Below, piece by piece: positions 5,219 through 7,074 of a DNA stretch of 7,074 nucleotides. The notes below the pieces were generated by a model, which saw nothing but the letters and a program-made list of their open reading frames with translations, did not search any database and was not told the origin of the DNA. The stretch spans positions 1 through 7,074 of the forward strand of contig DNIP01000071.1 in NCBI GenBank assembly GCA_003499325.1, in the 5' to 3' direction. How positions within the stretch are numbered: position 1 is the first letter of the stretch; every line of letters begins with the position of its first letter. This DNA comes from Oscillospiraceae bacterium (lineage in GTDB: Bacteria; Bacillota; Clostridia; Oscillospirales; Acutalibacteraceae). The translations under genes were made by a program, and so were the position numbers.

Positions 5219-5605
5219 ACGAGCAAATCTATAAGCCGGGTTCTGTATTGGGCAGTCATCTATCTTGGCCGTGCGTTGCCGCAGCGGCTCGGTGCCACCT
5301 CCACGGGACTGCCGAGCAGGCATATTGTCCCTCCGCGGTGTTGCTTCGGATAGGGTTTACACGGCGGTGACGTCTCCGCCACCCCGGTGAGCTCTTACCT
5401 CACCTTTCCACCCTTGCGTCGTCGACGACTGCGGGAGGAGCAAGCCCCTCCCCTACGATATCGTGACGAATCGCGGTAATTTTCTGTTGCACTATCCCTG
5501 GGGTCGCCCCCGGCGGCCGTTAGCCGTTATCCTCGCTCTGTGAAGCCCGGACTTTCCTCGGACGGAGCCTTTCGGCGCTCGCCCGCGACTGCCTGACTTG
5601 CTCGT
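5219..5605 (-). ncRNA. rnpB: RNase P RNA, bacterial type A
   Basis: This is the catalytic RNA of RNase P, which removes the 5' leader from precursor tRNAs together with the RnpA protein. Conserved blocks on the minus strand: GAGGAAAGTCCGGGCTTC (5542-5559, 5' strand of P4), AAGAGCTCACCG (5385-5396), GTAAACCCTA near 5350-5360, AGATAGATGACTGCCC (5250-5265) and ACAGAACCCGGCTTATAG (5229-5246, 3' strand of P4). The ends pair as helix P1: ACGAGCAAGTC with GATTTGCTCGT, eleven pairs including one G-U, which sets the borders at about 5605 and 5219. Length of about 387 nt suits type A. In the P15/P16 arm (5305-5331) the internal bulge reads AAUA and I do not find the GGU that usually pairs with tRNA CCA. 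Ends are inferred from P1 and from the promoter. Confidence 0.97.
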
Positions 5606-5610
5606 GCCTT

Positions 5611-5639
5611 ATTATAATCAGTTTAGCTCTCTTTGTCAA
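5611..5639 (-). promoter_or_regulatory. Consensus sigma-A promoter of rnpB
   Basis: Minus strand: perfect TTGACA (5634-5639), a 17-base spacer, perfect TATAAT (5611-5616). A start six to seven bases later lands at about 5605-5604, exactly the 5' end predicted from helix P1. The -35 lies inside the last codons of the CCA-enzyme gene (Ile-Asp-Lys, residues 443-445) and the -10 begins seven bases past its stop. Confidence 0.92.
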
Positions 5640-6966
5640 TCGTGCTTTCGGCATACGCCAAAAGCGCGGCTTTCTCATTAGGCAGCTCGCCCGCGATTAC
5701 CTTGTCGAGCAAAAGGTCGAGCGTCTTGCCGATCTGCACGCCCGAGCTGACCCCGATATGGAGCAGGTCGGAGCCGTTGACACACAGCTGCCGCAGGCTG
5801 TAGCACTCCCCTGCCGCGATGATGCGGTTCAATTCATCCGATACCGCTGACAAATTGCGGAGCTTCTCCTCCCGCATATACTTGGACTGCGCCAAAATAT
5901 CCGCGTGCTGGATCAGCATGAGCGCCTGCATCACCTCCACGCCGAGGCGCTTGAGGTAGCCCTTGAGCATGACGGTATCGGGCTGAAACCGCTCGTCGTG
6001 CCAGCGGATCAGCGTACATACCTCGTCGATGAACGCCGACGACATGCACAGCCGCCGGAGGATCTCGCGCGTCATCGCCGCGCCGATCTTGGGGTGATTC
6101 TTATAATGACTCGTGCCGAATTTGTCCGTCGTCTGCGCCAGTGGCTTGCCGATATCGTGGAACAGCATGGTGACGCGCAGCAGCGGGAGCGGCTCGATAT
6201 TGCGCACCGCCGCAACGATATGGCGGTATACATCGCGGTTATGGTGCTTGGAATTCTGTTCAAAATCAAAGGTGCCCTTGAGCTCGGGGATGAACACCGC
6301 GATGACCGAACGGTAACGCCGCAGGACAAAATCGGTGTTCTCGCCGCACAACAGCTTCAACAGCTCCTCGCGGATGCGCTCACCCGCAATATCCGAGAGC
6401 AGCTTGCGCTGTCGGAGGATCGCGTCGGAGGTGGCGGGCTCGATGGTAAAGCCGAGCGTTGCCGCAAAGCGCAAGGCGCGCAGGATGCGTAACGCGTCCT
6501 CAGAGAAGCGCTGTTCAGGATCGCCGACACAGCGGATGACGCCGTTTGTAAGATCCTGCTGACCGCCGTAGAGATCCACCAAACCGTCCTCGTCATTATA
6601 CGCCATCGCGTTGACGGTGAAATCACGCCGCGCGAGATCGTCACTGAGCCGATCGGAAAAGCGCACCTCATCGGGATGGCGGGAATCAGTATATTCACCG
6701 TCGATGCGGTAGGTCGTGATCTCATAGAGCTCACCCTCGACGATCACCGCTACAGTGCCGTACTTCTTGCCGACGCTGACCGTCTGGTACTCCGCAAAGA
6801 TCCGCTCGATCTCCTCGGGCGGCGCGGAGGTGGTGAGATCCCAGTCATGCGGCGTGAGCCCGCGCAGGCTGTCGCGCACGCAACCGCCCACGACATAACC
6901 GCTGTAGCCGTTATGCCGTAGCTTTTCGATGATCAGTTTGACGTCTGAGGGCAACCGAATTTCCAT
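5623..6966 (-). CDS. cca: CCA-adding tRNA nucleotidyltransferase, class II, with HD domain
   Basis: This 447-residue enzyme adds or repairs the 3' CCA of tRNAs using CTP and ATP, without a nucleic acid template. The N-terminal polymerase-beta-like head has GGCVRDSLRG (27-36) and the metal-binding pair D41/D43 in DWDLTT. The flexible loop and motif B follow (TYRIDGEYTDSRHPDEV 85-101, RRDFTVNAMAY 113-123). SEDALRILRALRF (155-167) is the EDxxR nucleotide-recognition motif, E156-D157-R160. From about 240 there is an HD phosphohydrolase-type domain: H242, H249, HDIGKP (270-275), H323-D324 and HAD (354-356). This head arrangement fits tRNA nucleotidyltransferase better than poly(A) polymerase, though that cannot be proved from sequence alone. 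The ATG follows GGTGAAAT, a weak ribosome site. rnpB follows immediately, so two tRNA-end maturation functions are adjacent. No terminator separates them, so read-through into rnpB is possible. Confidence 0.93.
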   Translation of the reverse strand: MEIRLPSDVKLIIEKLRHNGYSGYVVGGCVRDSLRGLTPHDWDLTTSAPPEEIERIFAEYQTVSVGKKYGTVAVIVEGELYEITTYRIDGEYTDSRHPDEVRFSDRLSDDLARRDFTVNAMAYNDEDGLVDLYGGQQDLTNGVIRCVGDPEQRFSEDALRILRALRFAATLGFTIEPATSDAILRQRKLLSDIAGERIREELLKLLCGENTDFVLRRYRSVIAVFIPELKGTFDFEQNSKHHNRDVYRHIVAAVRNIEPLPLLRVTMLFHDIGKPLAQTTDKFGTSHYKNHPKIGAAMTREILRRLCMSSAFIDEVCTLIRWHDERFQPDTVMLKGYLKRLGVEVMQALMLIQHADILAQSKYMREEKLRNLSAVSDELNRIIAAGECYSLRQLCVNGSDLLHIGVSSGVQIGKTLDLLLDKVIAGELPNEKAALLAYAESTIDKES

Positions 6967-7001
6967 ATTTCACCGTATTCCTGCATAATTTTTTCAATTT
7001 C

Positions 7002-7030
7002 AGTATAGCACCAAAACTTTTCGGTTACAA
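7002..7030 (-). promoter_or_regulatory. Likely promoter of the CCA-enzyme gene
   Basis: Minus strand: TTGTAA (7025-7030), a 17-base spacer, TATACT (7002-7007), about 35 bases before the ATG. Good match to sigma-A consensus in both boxes. The rest of the spacer to the window edge is AT-rich and shows only a small dyad, ATACT-A-AGTAT (7056-7066), of unknown meaning. Confidence 0.65.
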
Positions 7031-7074
7031 TATAAATAAGAAAAAAAGATTGATAATACTAAGTATCCATTAAA

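Noticed and set aside
5905..6492. Plus-strand frame of 195 codons opposite cca
   Set aside because: It lies wholly within the strongly supported CCA-enzyme gene and shows no motif; several other overlapping frames here are equally empty.

Overview
The window looks like chromosomal DNA from a Gram-positive anaerobe of the class Clostridia, most likely an Oscillospirales/Ruminococcaceae-type bacterium. The support is a type A RNase P RNA, Shine-Dalgarno sites and promoters of the Bacillota sigma-A type, a clostridial form of MurD, a YnbB-type methionine gamma-lyase family enzyme, and moderately GC-rich genes separated by AT-rich spacers. The placement comes from family resemblance and was not tested by a search. 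Every gene I can support is on the minus strand, so transcription runs from high to low coordinates.

From the right edge: a class II CCA-adding tRNA nucleotidyltransferase with an HD domain (5623-6966) has its own promoter at 7002-7030. It is followed directly by rnpB, the RNA of RNase P (5219-5605). The consensus rnpB promoter starts inside the last codons of the cca gene, and rnpB ends in a UUCG-capped terminator (5192-5215). Both products mature tRNA ends: RNase P cuts the 5' leader and the nucleotidyltransferase builds or repairs the 3' CCA.

A 512-base spacer (4708-5219) follows with no convincing gene but much structure. It holds a 205-bp element with 32-bp terminal inverted repeats built from a 7-bp unit (4983-5187), a strong plus-strand promoter pointing into it (4950-4978), and, nearer the regulator gene, three copies of the octamer AATGTATC with a palindromic -10 box. 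On its left is a small Cro/C1-type DNA-binding protein (4456-4707) with a terminator (4381-4409).

Next come an AI-2E family membrane protein (3289-4278), a short spacer with the next promoter, and an apparent three-gene operon: murD (1804-3192), a GNAT acetyltransferase (1055-1807, ATGA overlap with murD) and a methionine gamma-lyase family PLP enzyme (1-1006, cut off by the window edge before its C-terminus). MurD adds D-glutamate to the peptidoglycan precursor; it lies outside the usual division/cell-wall cluster as far as this window shows.

Most of the window is ordinary housekeeping. The accessory-looking part is 4280-5220: the regulator, its candidate operators, and the inverted-repeat element, which could be transcribed as a structured RNA of roughly 230 nt. 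A second point of interest is the RNase P RNA, whose P15/P16 region seems to lack the usual GGU motif that pairs with tRNA CCA.
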